From positions 1 through 11,474 of the forward strand of contig JAWLFC010000098.1 in NCBI GenBank assembly GCA_041685755.1: a stretch of 11,474 bases of DNA. The letters run 5' to 3'. The notes under the pieces were generated by a model that did not search any database, was not told the DNA's origin, and saw nothing but the letters and a program-made list of their open reading frames with translations. This document shows positions 1 to 7,522 of this stretch, piece by piece. Both the position numbers and the translations under genes were made by a program. The stretch is from Sva-07 sp041685755 (lineage in GTDB: Bacteria; Actinomycetota; Acidimicrobiia; Acidimicrobiales; Ilumatobacteraceae). How positions within the stretch are numbered: position 1 is the stretch's first letter; each line of letters begins with the position of its first letter.

Positions 1-22
1 GGATCGTGGCAGGCTGGTGGCC

Positions 23-1044
<1,022 letters not shown>

Positions 1045-1048
<4 letters not shown>

Positions 1049-2487
1049 GCGACCTCGGCCCGGCACACATCGACACCACCCGCATGCAGACCAGCCAGCC
1101 CGAAGCCGACGCTCTCGTGCTCTTCGGCGCGACCGGCGACCTCGCCGTCCGCAAGCTCTTCCCGGCGCTCTACCGACTCGAGAAGTCCGGCACGTTGCAC
1201 GTCCCGGTCATCGGCGTGGCCCGCAGCGAGTGGACCGACGACGACTTCAGACGCCACGCCCGCGAGTCGATCGACGAGCACGTCGACGACCCCGACCCCG
1301 ACGTCGTCGACTCGCTCTGCGAGCGCCTCGACCTCGTGCAGGGCGACTACGCCGACGAAGCGACGTGGGAGGAGCTGCGGGCGACCCTCGACAAGCACAA
1401 CTCGATGGTCGCGGTTTTCTACATGGCGATCCCGCCGAGCATGTTCCCGACGGTCGCCACGAAACTGGCATCGGTCGGGCTCAACCACCGGGGACGCATC
1501 GTCGTCGAGAAGCCGTTCGGGCGCGACCTCGACTCCGCGATCGAGCTCAACAAGACCCTCCACGAGGTGTTCGCCGAGGACCACATCTTCCGCATCGACC
1601 ACTACCTCGGCAAGGAGGCGGTCGAGGACCTGCTCGTGTTCCGCTTCGCCAACACGCTGCTCGAACCGGTGTGGAACCGCAACTACGTCCGCAGCGTCCA
1701 GGTGACGATGTCGGAGACGATCGACGTCGAGGGCCGTGGATCGTTCTACGAGGGTGTCGGCGCGATCCGCGACGTGCTCCAGAACCACCTCCTGCAGGTC
1801 GTGGCGCTGCTGGCGATGGAGCCACCTGCCGGCGCCGACTCCAACTTCCTCCAGGACGAGAAGGCCAAGGTGATCGCGGCGATGCGTCCGATCGACTGCG
1901 ACGCGCTCGTGCGCGGGCAGTACGTCGGCTACCGCGACGAGGACGGCGTCGACCCCCAGTCGAACGTCGAGACGTTCGCGGCGGTGCGGTTGGAGATCGA
2001 CTCGTGGCGCTGGGCCGGCGTGCCGTGGTACATCCGCGTCGGCAAGGCGCTCCGGGAGAGCGCGACCGAGGCCGTGATCGAGTTGCGCGAGCCGCCGCGG
2101 ATGCTGTTCGACGAGTCCGGCGGACCACCGCCGGGGCGCAACCTGATCCGGCTGCGACTGGGGAAGAACGACGGCGTCACGTTCGCCCTGCAGGCCAAGA
2201 CGCCGGGGCCGGAACTCGACAGCCAGGAGGTCGATGTCGACGTCGACTTCGCCGCCGCGCTCGGCGAACGACAGGATGCCTACGAGCGGCTGCTCGGCGA
2301 CGCGCTGATCGGTTCGCTGCGGCGCTTCGCCCGCCAGGACACCGTCGAGGGCACCTGGCGCGTCGTCCAGCCGGCGCTCGACAGCCCCGGCGAGGTGCTG
2401 CCGTACTTCCGGGGTTCGTGGGGCCCCGCCGACGCCGACGACATCCTCCTCAACGGCGACCACTGGTTCGACCCCAGCCCCTCCTGA
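1045..2487 (+). CDS. zwf: glucose-6-phosphate dehydrogenase
   Basis: Oxidises glucose 6-phosphate to 6-phosphogluconolactone, the entry step of the oxidative pentose phosphate pathway, in the cytosol. The 480-residue product is near the usual bacterial length. Visible motifs are the nucleotide-binding GATGDLAVRKLFPALYRL (28-45), EKPFGRD (155-161), the hallmark substrate-binding RIDHYLGKE (183-191), and QNHLLQ (246-251), whose His248 matches the catalytic histidine position of the family. Arg60 in GVARSEW sits where related enzymes contact the NADP 2'-phosphate. The start at 1045 overlaps the gnd stop; a second in-frame ATG at 1084 would remove 13 poorly conserved residues and is a real alternative, because neither start has a clear Shine-Dalgarno. 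Pairing with gnd supplies two pathway enzymes from one transcript; the lactonase is not in the window. Confidence 0.96.
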
Positions 2488-2507
2488 TCACACCAGCGCC
2501 CAAACCC

Positions 2508-2538
2508 GTTACGCCAGGGGTCAGACCCCCGGTGTAAC
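2508..2538. repeat. 31-bp near-perfect palindrome between zwf and the transporter gene
   Basis: The left arm gttacgccaggggtc and right arm gacccccggtgtaac are complementary at 13 of 15 positions around a single central base at 2523. The two exceptions are a G·T and an A·C pair. The inner 13 bp (2517-2529) are perfect. It ends 12 bp before the next ATG and begins 20 bp after the zwf stop. There is no T-rich tail, so a simple intrinsic terminator is not obvious. Possible roles are an operator for the transporter gene, a terminator-like hairpin for gnd-zwf, or a dispersed REP-like palindrome. Confidence 0.75.
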
Positions 2539-2550
2539 ACTGCGGGCACC

Positions 2551-3438
2551 ATGTGGATCCCCATCACGCTGGCGGCGGCGACGTTCCAGATCCTGCGCAC
2601 GTCGCGCCAGCACCAGCTGCGATCGGTGCTGTCGGTCAACGGCGCCGGCTTCGTGCGCTACGCCTACGGCTTCCCGCTCGCGCTGGTCGTCGCGGCGATC
2701 ACGTTCGGCCTCGTCGGCGAGGAGATCCCCGCGATCCCGTGGCGGTTCTGGCCGATCATCGCCGGTGCCGGGATCGCCCAGATCCTCGGAACGTTGGCAC
2801 TGCTACGGGCGTTCGACCTGCGCGACTTCGCCATCGGCACGGTCTACGCCAAGACCGAGGTGATTCAGGTGGCCGTCGTCGCCGCCCTCGCTCTCGGTGA
2901 GCCACTGGACCCGCTCGGCTGGGTCGCGGCGGTCGTGTGCATGGTCGGTGTCGGCTGGCTCGCGGCGCCCGAGCGCTTCCTCGACGTCCTCGGGCGCGCC
3001 GGCGACCCGGCGGCGCTGATGGGGATGATCGCCGGCGGCTGTTTCGCGCTGGCAGCGGTCGGGATCCGAGGAGCGTCGACGTCGCTCGACGGATCGACCT
3101 GGACGCAGGCACTGTTCACGCTGACGGTGATGCTCGGCATCCAGACCCTGGTCAACGCCGGCCAACTCGCCGCGACCGATCGGGCCGAACTCGGCCGGGT
3201 CGCGGTCGCGTGGCGGGCGGCGCTGCCGGTCGGGATTCTCAGCCTCGCCGGGTCGATCGGCTGGGCGACCGCGGTGACGATGACCAACGCCGCCAAGGTC
3301 CGCACGCTCGGCCAGGTCGAGCTGGTGATCGCGTTCGCCATCTCGGCCTGGGTGCTCCACGAACGCCACACCCGTGCCGAGTACGCGGCCAGCGTCCTCG
3401 TGCTGCTCGGTGTCGTGGGTGTCGTCGTCTTCGGCTGA
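2551..3438 (+). CDS. EamA/DMT-superfamily membrane transporter
   Basis: A 295-residue, very hydrophobic protein with about ten predicted membrane segments in two five-helix halves, the drug/metabolite transporter layout. Hydrophobic stretches lie near residues 33-54, 67-87, 96-117, 122-140, 154-172, 184-205, 222-243, 250-268 and 275-294. The C-terminal block LGQVELVIAFAISAWVLHER (about 250-269) followed by a final glycine/valine-rich helix is typical of the EamA domain. The family exports or imports small metabolites; the substrate cannot be told from sequence. The N terminus MWIPITLAAATFQ begins directly with the first helix, which supports this start. No Shine-Dalgarno is visible; a loose -10-like AACACT (2536-2541) overlaps the palindrome end. 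It converges on the aldolase-domain gene, with 7 bp between stop codons. Confidence 0.85.
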   Translation: MWIPITLAAATFQILRTSRQHQLRSVLSVNGAGFVRYAYGFPLALVVAAITFGLVGEEIPAIPWRFWPIIAGAGIAQILGTLALLRAFDLRDFAIGTVYAKTEVIQVAVVAALALGEPLDPLGWVAAVVCMVGVGWLAAPERFLDVLGRAGDPAALMGMIAGGCFALAAVGIRGASTSLDGSTWTQALFTLTVMLGIQTLVNAGQLAATDRAELGRVAVAWRAALPVGILSLAGSIGWATAVTMTNAAKVRTLGQVELVIAFAISAWVLHERHTRAEYAASVLVLLGVVGVVVFG

Positions 3439-3463
3439 GCGCGAACTACGCCGAATCGACGAC
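3421..3463. terminator. possible bidirectional hairpin at convergent gene ends
   Basis: Arms gtcgtcg (3421-3427) and ttcggc (3430-3435) pair with gccgaa (3450-3455) and cgacgac (3457-3463), giving 13 base pairs with a 2/1-base bulge and a 14-base loop. The loop contains the transporter stop codon and the aldolase-domain stop codon. The structure lies where transcripts from both sides must end, but it has no T-tract on either strand. Its arms are partly coding, so chance in GC-rich DNA is possible. Confidence 0.4.
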
Positions 3464-4231
3464 GGCGGGATCGTCGATCACGCTGCGCACGAGCCACTGG
3501 AACAGCCGCCAGCCCGTTGACGGCACCGCGAGGGTCTCGGCGGCGACCGCTGCTGCCGAGTCGGAGATCGCCACGCCGTCGGGCGCCTTGACGTGCACCT
3601 CGGCGACCCGCTCGGCCATCACGAACCAACCGACCGCCTCCTCCACCGACCCGCCGACGGTGAGCAGTCCGTGGTTGCGCAGGATGCAGAACTTGCTCTC
3701 GCCGAGCGCCGCGGCGATGCGCTTGCCGCCGTCGTAGGAGAGCACCTCGACCTCCTCGTCGTCGAAGAGCGCCTGGTCGAAGACGAACGCACACGACTCC
3801 TGGCTGAGCGCCCGGAACGGCGCCACGTTGGCCGACCACGGCGTGCCGAACTGGGTGTGGGTGTGGGCAGCACTCACGGCGTCGGGGCGGGCGGCGAGGA
3901 TCGGGGCGTGGATGTTGTAGCCGGCGGTGTTCACGGCGCCGGTCGGGTTGCCGTCGGTGTCGGTCACCCGCCCGTCGGGGCCGACCAGCACCAGCTGATC
4001 GACGGTCGCCCGGTGGAATGGCACGCCCCAGTCGAGCAACCAGAAGTGGTCGGTCAGGATCGGGTCACGCGCCGAGACGTGGCCATCGCCGAGCTGACCC
4101 CATCGCAGCGCGCCGAACACCCGGTACCCCAGCGCGCACATCCGTTTGCGGTGCGCCCGCTCGTCCTCCGGTGACCTGATGGCGTCGAACGTGTCGACAC
4201 CGGGGAACGTCGGATACGGCGCCTCGCTCAT
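3446..4231 (-). CDS. class II aldolase/adducin-domain protein
   Basis: A 261-residue soluble protein with the class II aldolase/adducin fold, the family of L-fuculose-phosphate aldolase and L-ribulose-5-phosphate epimerase. Visible landmarks are GQLGDGHVSARDP (45-57), IHAPILAARPD (107-117), the metal-binding pair in AHTHT (His123, His125), and the third metal-site histidine in RNHGLL (His187). These imply a divalent metal site, usually zinc. In FucA-type aldolases a catalytic Glu precedes the IHAPI-like helix (SSEWRFH); here the aligned stretch is TAGYNIH with Gly104, so the classical aldolase reaction is doubtful. An adducin-like or divergent decarboxylase/hydrolase role is possible; the substrate is unknown. 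The ATG at 4231 sits 6 bases behind a TAGCAT box, with no Shine-Dalgarno, suggesting leaderless translation. Its only close neighbours are the convergent transporter and the btu operon upstream. Confidence 0.85.
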   Translation of the reverse strand: MSEAPYPTFPGVDTFDAIRSPEDERAHRKRMCALGYRVFGALRWGQLGDGHVSARDPILTDHFWLLDWGVPFHRATVDQLVLVGPDGRVTDTDGNPTGAVNTAGYNIHAPILAARPDAVSAAHTHTQFGTPWSANVAPFRALSQESCAFVFDQALFDDEEVEVLSYDGGKRIAAALGESKFCILRNHGLLTVGGSVEEAVGWFVMAERVAEVHVKAPDGVAISDSAAAVAAETLAVPSTGWRLFQWLVRSVIDDPAVVDSA

Positions 4232-4237
4232 GCTCGG

Positions 4238-4243
4238 ATGCTA
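4238..4243 (-). promoter_or_regulatory. -10 box of a leaderless-type promoter for the aldolase-domain gene
   Basis: Read on the - strand this is TAGCAT, followed by six bases (ccgagc) and the ATG at 4231. This spacing puts the transcription start at or next to the start codon. No clear -35 hexamer is visible; its expected place (around 4261-4266) meets the edge of the 59-bp repeat array. Confidence 0.5.
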
Positions 4244-4262
4244 GATCCTCCGCTCACCCACC

Positions 4263-4435
4263 CCGTTTGCGGCGCAGTCTGATTGACCCGGCCCAACCGC
4301 AACACGCCACAAACGCCAATTCCGTTTGCGGCGCAGTTTGGTGGACCCGGACCAACCCCAACACGCCACAAACGCCAATTCCGTTTGCGGCGCAGTTTGG
4401 TGGACCCGATCCAACCGCAACACGCCACAAACGCC
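4263..4435. repeat. three tandem 59-bp units with inverted-repeat arms (REP/BIME-like array)
   Basis: Units begin at 4263, 4322 and 4381; the third lacks its last few bases. Each contains arm A, cgtttgcggcg (4264-4274, 4323-4333, 4382-4392), and arm A', cgccacaaacg (4305-4315, 4364-4374, 4423-4433), separated by 30 bases. Successive units are joined by 7 bases. The arms are identical in all three copies; the substitutions within the complete part of the units (five between copies 1 and 2, three between 2 and 3) lie in the 30-base spacer. As - strand RNA each unit can form a 13-bp stem using three G·U pairs; on the + strand a C·A mismatch limits it to 11 bp. It follows the btuD stop and precedes the aldolase-domain promoter. 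It may end or stabilise the btu transcript, or be a REP-like element. Confidence 0.9.
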
Positions 4436-4451
4436 GAGGAGGGGCGACGAC

Positions 4452-5237
4452 TCAGACGGGGAAGCCGCGGCGGGGGACGACGATGACGGCGCCGTCGTCG
4501 GGGTCGACGTCGACACTGACGCACACGTGGAACACCTCGCCCAGGCGTTCGGCGGTCAACACCTCGACCGCCGAGCCCCGCGCCACCACCTCGCCTTCGC
4601 AGAGCATCACCAGCCGGTCGGCGTAGGTGCCGGCGAGGGTCAGGTCGTGCATCGCCGACACGATCGTCATCGCCTGCTCGTTGCGGAGTTCGGCAACCAG
4701 CTCCAGCGCCTGCTGCTGGTGGCCGATGTCGAGCGCGGAGGTCGGTTCGTCGAGCAGGAGCACCGGGGCCTCCTGCGCCAGCGCCCGGGCGAGCACCGCC
4801 CGCTGGCGTTCGCCGCCGCTCATCGTGCCGAGCAGCCGATCGGTGAAGGGGCCGAGCCGCAGGCGTTCGATCACCCCGGCCACCACCTCGCGATCGTGAG
4901 CCGTCGGGTTCGCGAAATACCCGATGTACGGCGTGCGCCCGAGCAGCACGTAGTCGAACGTCGTCATGTCGTCGGGGATCAGCGGGTCCTGCGCCACGTA
5001 GGCGACCCGTGCGGCCCGCCCCCGATCCGACGCGCCGGTGAGCGACTCACCCTCGACGAACACCTCGCCGTCGGCGGCGAGCAGACCGGCAACGGCGCGC
5101 AGCAGCGACGACTTGCCGGCCCCGTTCGGGCCGATCACCCCGAGCCACTCCCCCGACGCCACCCGCTCGGTGAGCGGCGCCACCGCCTGACGCCGGCCGT
5201 ACGACACGGCGACGTCGCGCAACTCGAGCGTGCCCAT
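4452..5237 (-). CDS. btuD: cobalamin/corrinoid ABC importer, ATP-binding subunit
   Basis: Cytoplasmic ATPase that powers corrinoid import through the BtuC-like permease. The 261-residue product has every ABC landmark: Walker A GPNGAGKSS (36-44), Q-loop Gln83, signature MSGGERQR (139-146), Walker B VLLLDEPT (159-166) with D-loop SALD, and switch His197 in AMHDLT. The overall style is that of the FecE/BtuD branch that serves iron-chelate and B12 importers. Its ATG shares one base with the btuC stop (TGATG), indicating translational coupling. B12 specificity rests on the riboswitch and the adjacent cob genes, not on the ATPase itself; a siderophore or heme importer would have a similar ATPase. 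Downstream lies the 59-bp repeat array. Confidence 0.93.
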   Translation of the reverse strand: MGTLELRDVAVSYGRRQAVAPLTERVASGEWLGVIGPNGAGKSSLLRAVAGLLAADGEVFVEGESLTGASDRGRAARVAYVAQDPLIPDDMTTFDYVLLGRTPYIGYFANPTAHDREVVAGVIERLRLGPFTDRLLGTMSGGERQRAVLARALAQEAPVLLLDEPTSALDIGHQQQALELVAELRNEQAMTIVSAMHDLTLAGTYADRLVMLCEGEVVARGSAVEVLTAERLGEVFHVCVSVDVDPDDGAVIVVPRRGFPV

Positions 5238-6298
5238 CAGACCATCTTCCTCGTGCGCAAGAGGTAGATGAAGAACGGCGCCCCGATGAACGCGGTGACC
5301 ACCCCGATCGGCGTCTCCGCCGGACTCGTCAGCATCCTCCCGGGGACGTCGGCGAGGATCAGGAACGCCGCGCCGAACAGGATCGACAGCGGCACGACCC
5401 GCCGGTACCCGGCGCCTGCCATCAGCCGGATCACGTGCGGCACGATCAGCCCGACGAAGCCGATCAGCCCACTGACCGACACGACCGCAGCGGTGCCGAG
5501 CGTCGCTGCGACGACGATCACCAGCCGGGTGCGGGCGACCGACACCCCGAGCGACGCCGCCTCGTCGTCGCCGACGCGGAACACGTCGAGGTGGCGCCGG
5601 TGCAGCATCAGCACCACGCACGCCAGCACCACGTACGGCGTGACGGTACGGACGTCGCTCCACGTCGAGCCCGACAGCCGCCCGAGGATCCAGTTGAACA
5701 CCTCGCGCACGACGTCGAGGTTGCGCTGGAGGATGAACGTCTGCAGCGCCGTCGCGAACGACACGACGGCGACGCCGGCGAGCACGAGTGTGGAACCCGA
5801 GCGGACCCCACCGAACGACGACCCGACCATGTAGGTGATCGCCACGGTGAGCAGGGCGGCGAGGAAGGCGACCAACTGGACGGGGTCGATCGGCCAGTCC
5901 TCGGTGGCGCTGCGGCCGGTGGTCAACATCAACGTCGCCCCCAGCCCGGCACCCGCCGCAGCGCCCAGCAGGTACGGGTCGACGAGCGGGTTGCGGAACA
6001 CGCCCTGGTAGCTGGCACCGGCGACCGACAGCATCGCCCCGACCAACCCGCCGAGCAGCACCCGCGGCATGCGGATCTGCCACACGATGTTCCACTCGGT
6101 GTCGGTGACGCCGGAGTCGATCGACACCAGCGGCAACCGGTTCAGCATCTCGAGCGGCACCCGCCACCACGAGGGACCCGCCGGGCCGAGCGACGCGCCG
6201 ACGAGGACCGCGCCGACGAGAACCGCGCCGGCGACGACGATCCATCGCCGGTCGGTCCACTCGGCCGTCCAGACCCGCTCGCGGCGCTCGGCCCGCAT
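5237..6298 (-). CDS. btuC: cobalamin/corrinoid ABC importer, permease subunit (FecCD/BtuC family)
   Basis: Integral membrane subunit that forms the transport channel, expected as a homodimer. The 353-residue product has about ten membrane helices and FecCD/BtuC motifs: RMPRVLLGGLVGAMLSVAG (76-94) then QGVFRNPLVDPYLLG (98-112), the ATPase-coupling region GLIGFVGLIVPHVIRLM (277-293), and a terminal PAETPIGVVTAFIGAPFF (326-343). The start at 6298 lies two bases after the btuF stop; the reading frame is open further upstream, but that part would run antisense-like through btuF and starts with low-complexity arginine-rich sequence. The stop overlaps the btuD ATG. Family members carry B12, heme or ferric siderophores; B12 or another corrinoid is inferred from the riboswitch. 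Confidence 0.93.
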   Translation of the reverse strand: MRAERRERVWTAEWTDRRWIVVAGAVLVGAVLVGASLGPAGPSWWRVPLEMLNRLPLVSIDSGVTDTEWNIVWQIRMPRVLLGGLVGAMLSVAGASYQGVFRNPLVDPYLLGAAAGAGLGATLMLTTGRSATEDWPIDPVQLVAFLAALLTVAITYMVGSSFGGVRSGSTLVLAGVAVVSFATALQTFILQRNLDVVREVFNWILGRLSGSTWSDVRTVTPYVVLACVVLMLHRRHLDVFRVGDDEAASLGVSVARTRLVIVVAATLGTAAVVSVSGLIGFVGLIVPHVIRLMAGAGYRRVVPLSILFGAAFLILADVPGRMLTSPAETPIGVVTAFIGAPFFIYLLRTRKMV

Positions 6299-6300
6299 GG

Positions 6301-7275
6301 TCAGCCAGGCACCAGCGCCTGTTCGACCGCGGCGCTCACGGCGGCGAGGTAGTCGACCACCCGCGGCCCCCAGCGCGACGCGATGTCGTCGTCCATCTCG
6401 ATCACGTTGCCGTTGACGACGGCGGCGATCGTGCCCCATCCGTCGCGGGCGGCGACGGTCTCGGCGCTCTCGCCGCAGCACTTCGTGTCGGCGAGGAAGA
6501 TCAGGTCGGGGTCGGCCGACACGATGAACTCGGCGTTGAGCTGCGGGAACCCGCCGGAGTCGCCCTCGGCCCCGTCGGCGATGTTGCGCAGGCCGAGCAG
6601 CGAGTAGAGCTCACCGATGAACGTGGTCGAGTCGGCGCTGAAGTAGGTCGGATCGAGCTCGTGGTAGAAGCTCAGCGGCTCGTCGGGGACGACGGTGTCG
6701 GCGATGATGGCGTCGATGTCGGCCTGCATCTGCGCTACCAGTTCCGCGGCTTCGGCGACCTGCCCGGTGACGGCGCCCAGCTGCTCGATCTGGGCGTAGG
6801 TGTCGTCGAGCGTGACCGCGGCGGGCCCGTCCCACCAGCCGATGCCGACCGCGTCGAGCTGATCGCCCAGCCCGGTGAAGTCGCCGCCGATCACCACGAG
6901 GTCGGGCTCGAAGGCGGCGATCGCCTCGACGTTCGGTTCGAAGCCGGAGAGTTCGTTCGGCAGCTCCAGCGCCTCGGCGGGGAAGTCGGAGAACTCCTCG
7001 ACGGCGACGAGCCGGTCGCCGGCCCCGATCGCGAAGAGCATCTCGGTGTGCGTGGGGCTCAGCGAGACGATCCGTTCGGGCGCGTCGACGGCGTCGGTCT
7101 CCGCCGGGTCGGTGGCCGGCGGCGCATCGGTGGCCGGCGCCGCCTCCGTGGCCGTGGTGGTCGCCGCCGAGCCGGTGTCGGCGGGGGTGGCATCGTCGTC
7201 GCTACCGCAGGCTGCGGCGACGAGCGAGAAGCCGGCGACGAGCGCGAGCAGCGCTCGTGGGGTCCGGGTGTTCAT
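6301..7275 (-). CDS. btuF: cobalamin/corrinoid-binding lipoprotein of the ABC importer
   Basis: Extracytoplasmic substrate-binding protein that delivers corrinoid to the permease. The 324-residue product starts with a lipoprotein signal: a short basic N terminus (MNTRTPR), a hydrophobic stretch (8-20) and a lipobox ending in Cys23, so it is probably lipid-anchored on the outer face of the membrane. Residues 24-66 form a Thr/Ala/Asp-rich linker. A BtuF/FhuD-like (type III) domain follows, opening with RIVSLSPTHTEMLFAIGAGDR (68-88, minus ends) and closing with SRWGPRVVDYL (300-310). An adjacent Cys pair (266-267) is unusual. ATG 7275 is chosen because GGAGG lies 5 bases upstream; an in-frame ATG at 7302 falls in the regulatory hairpin. 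Expression is probably repressed by B12 through the upstream riboswitch. Corrinoid specificity is inferred from context. Confidence 0.92.
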   Translation of the reverse strand: MNTRTPRALLALVAGFSLVAAACGSDDDATPADTGSAATTTATEAAPATDAPPATDPAETDAVDAPERIVSLSPTHTEMLFAIGAGDRLVAVEEFSDFPAEALELPNELSGFEPNVEAIAAFEPDLVVIGGDFTGLGDQLDAVGIGWWDGPAAVTLDDTYAQIEQLGAVTGQVAEAAELVAQMQADIDAIIADTVVPDEPLSFYHELDPTYFSADSTTFIGELYSLLGLRNIADGAEGDSGGFPQLNAEFIVSADPDLIFLADTKCCGESAETVAARDGWGTIAAVVNGNVIEMDDDIASRWGPRVVDYLAAVSAAVEQALVPG

Positions 7276-7280
7276 GTCTG

Positions 7281-7298
7281 CCTCCAAGGAGATGGAGG
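7281..7298 (-). promoter_or_regulatory. btuF: Shine-Dalgarno-sequestering hairpin, riboswitch expression platform
   Basis: On the - strand CCTCCA (7298-7293) pairs with TGGAGG (7286-7281) over a six-base loop. The 3' arm is the btuF ribosome-binding site GGAGG, 5 bases before ATG 7275. Hiding it would block translation initiation, the usual OFF state of actinobacterial cobalamin riboswitches. A second small stem, GCAGG/CCTGC (7328-7324 with 7318-7314), lies just upstream and may take part in switching. Confidence 0.7.
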
Positions 7299-7363
7299 AC
7301 AAGCTGGGTCCGAGCAGGCGATTCCTGCGTGCGAGCCGTCCCTTGCCTCGAGGGATGATGTCG

Positions 7364-7481
7364 CGTCAGCGGGCAGGCGACCGGACTCGTCCCCGTCCGC
7401 CTCGTCGTGCGACGAACCGTCGGGGAACCACCGTTGCGGGACAGCCTCGGGATCTCACCGAAGTTCGCTGTTCCGCTGACG
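7364..7481 (-). ncRNA. cobalamin riboswitch aptamer
   Basis: Read on the - strand, the closing stem CGTCAGCG/CGCTGACG (7481-7474 with 7371-7364) is a perfect 8 bp. Inside it are ACAGC/GCTGT (7471-7467 with 7445-7441) and TCGG/CCGA (7461-7458 with 7450-7447), which frame the conserved GGTGAGATCCCGAGGCTG core. The family hallmark CCCGCAACGGTG (7440-7429) follows, then a TCCCCG/CGGGGA stem (7426-7421 with 7395-7390). The B12 box GAGTCCGGTCGCCTGCCC (7388-7371) ends the aptamer. It senses cobalamin and controls btuFCD translation through the hairpin at 7281-7298. At about 118 nucleotides it is compact compared with many members. Confidence 0.9.
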
Positions 7482-7482
7482 G

Positions 7483-7512
7483 TTCGACACTGTACCGCCC
7501 GGTGCGTACGCT
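7483..7512 (+). promoter_or_regulatory. candidate cobO promoter (TTCGAC - 18 bp - TACGCT)
   Basis: A -35-like TTCGAC (7483-7488) and -10-like TACGCT (7507-7512) are separated by 18 bp. The ATG at 7523 follows 10 bases later, so any leader would be only a few bases long. No Shine-Dalgarno is present. The -35 region directly abuts the - strand -10 box of the divergent btu operon. Confidence 0.5.
7489..7494 (-). promoter_or_regulatory. candidate -10 box of the riboswitch-btuFCD transcript
   Basis: On the - strand this is TACAGT. A start 6-7 bases downstream (about 7482) would begin the RNA right at the closing stem of the aptamer (7481), a good positional fit. No strong -35 is visible 17-18 bp upstream. 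Confidence 0.45.
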
Positions 7513-7522
7513 GCCCAGTCTC

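Noticed and set aside
4263..4435. CRISPR array
   Set aside because: The 30-base spacers between arms are almost identical between units, there are only three units, and no cas gene is present.
4267..4626. Coding frames across the 59-bp repeats
   Set aside because: The unit length is not a multiple of three, and the translations are low-complexity repeats that run antisense into btuD.
5238..6260. Upstream extension of the btuD frame through btuC, suggesting a fusion protein
   Set aside because: The extension is an arginine-rich out-of-frame reading of btuC; btuD has a normal start at 5237 overlapping the btuC stop.
7276..7302. ATG 7302 as the btuF start
   Set aside because: It would put nine codons through the sequestering hairpin and the Shine-Dalgarno; the lipoprotein signal starts at 7275.
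6875..7522. Upstream extension of the cobO frame by about 216 codons
   Set aside because: It lies antisense to btuF and its riboswitch leader, and CobO family proteins match from near 7523 onward.
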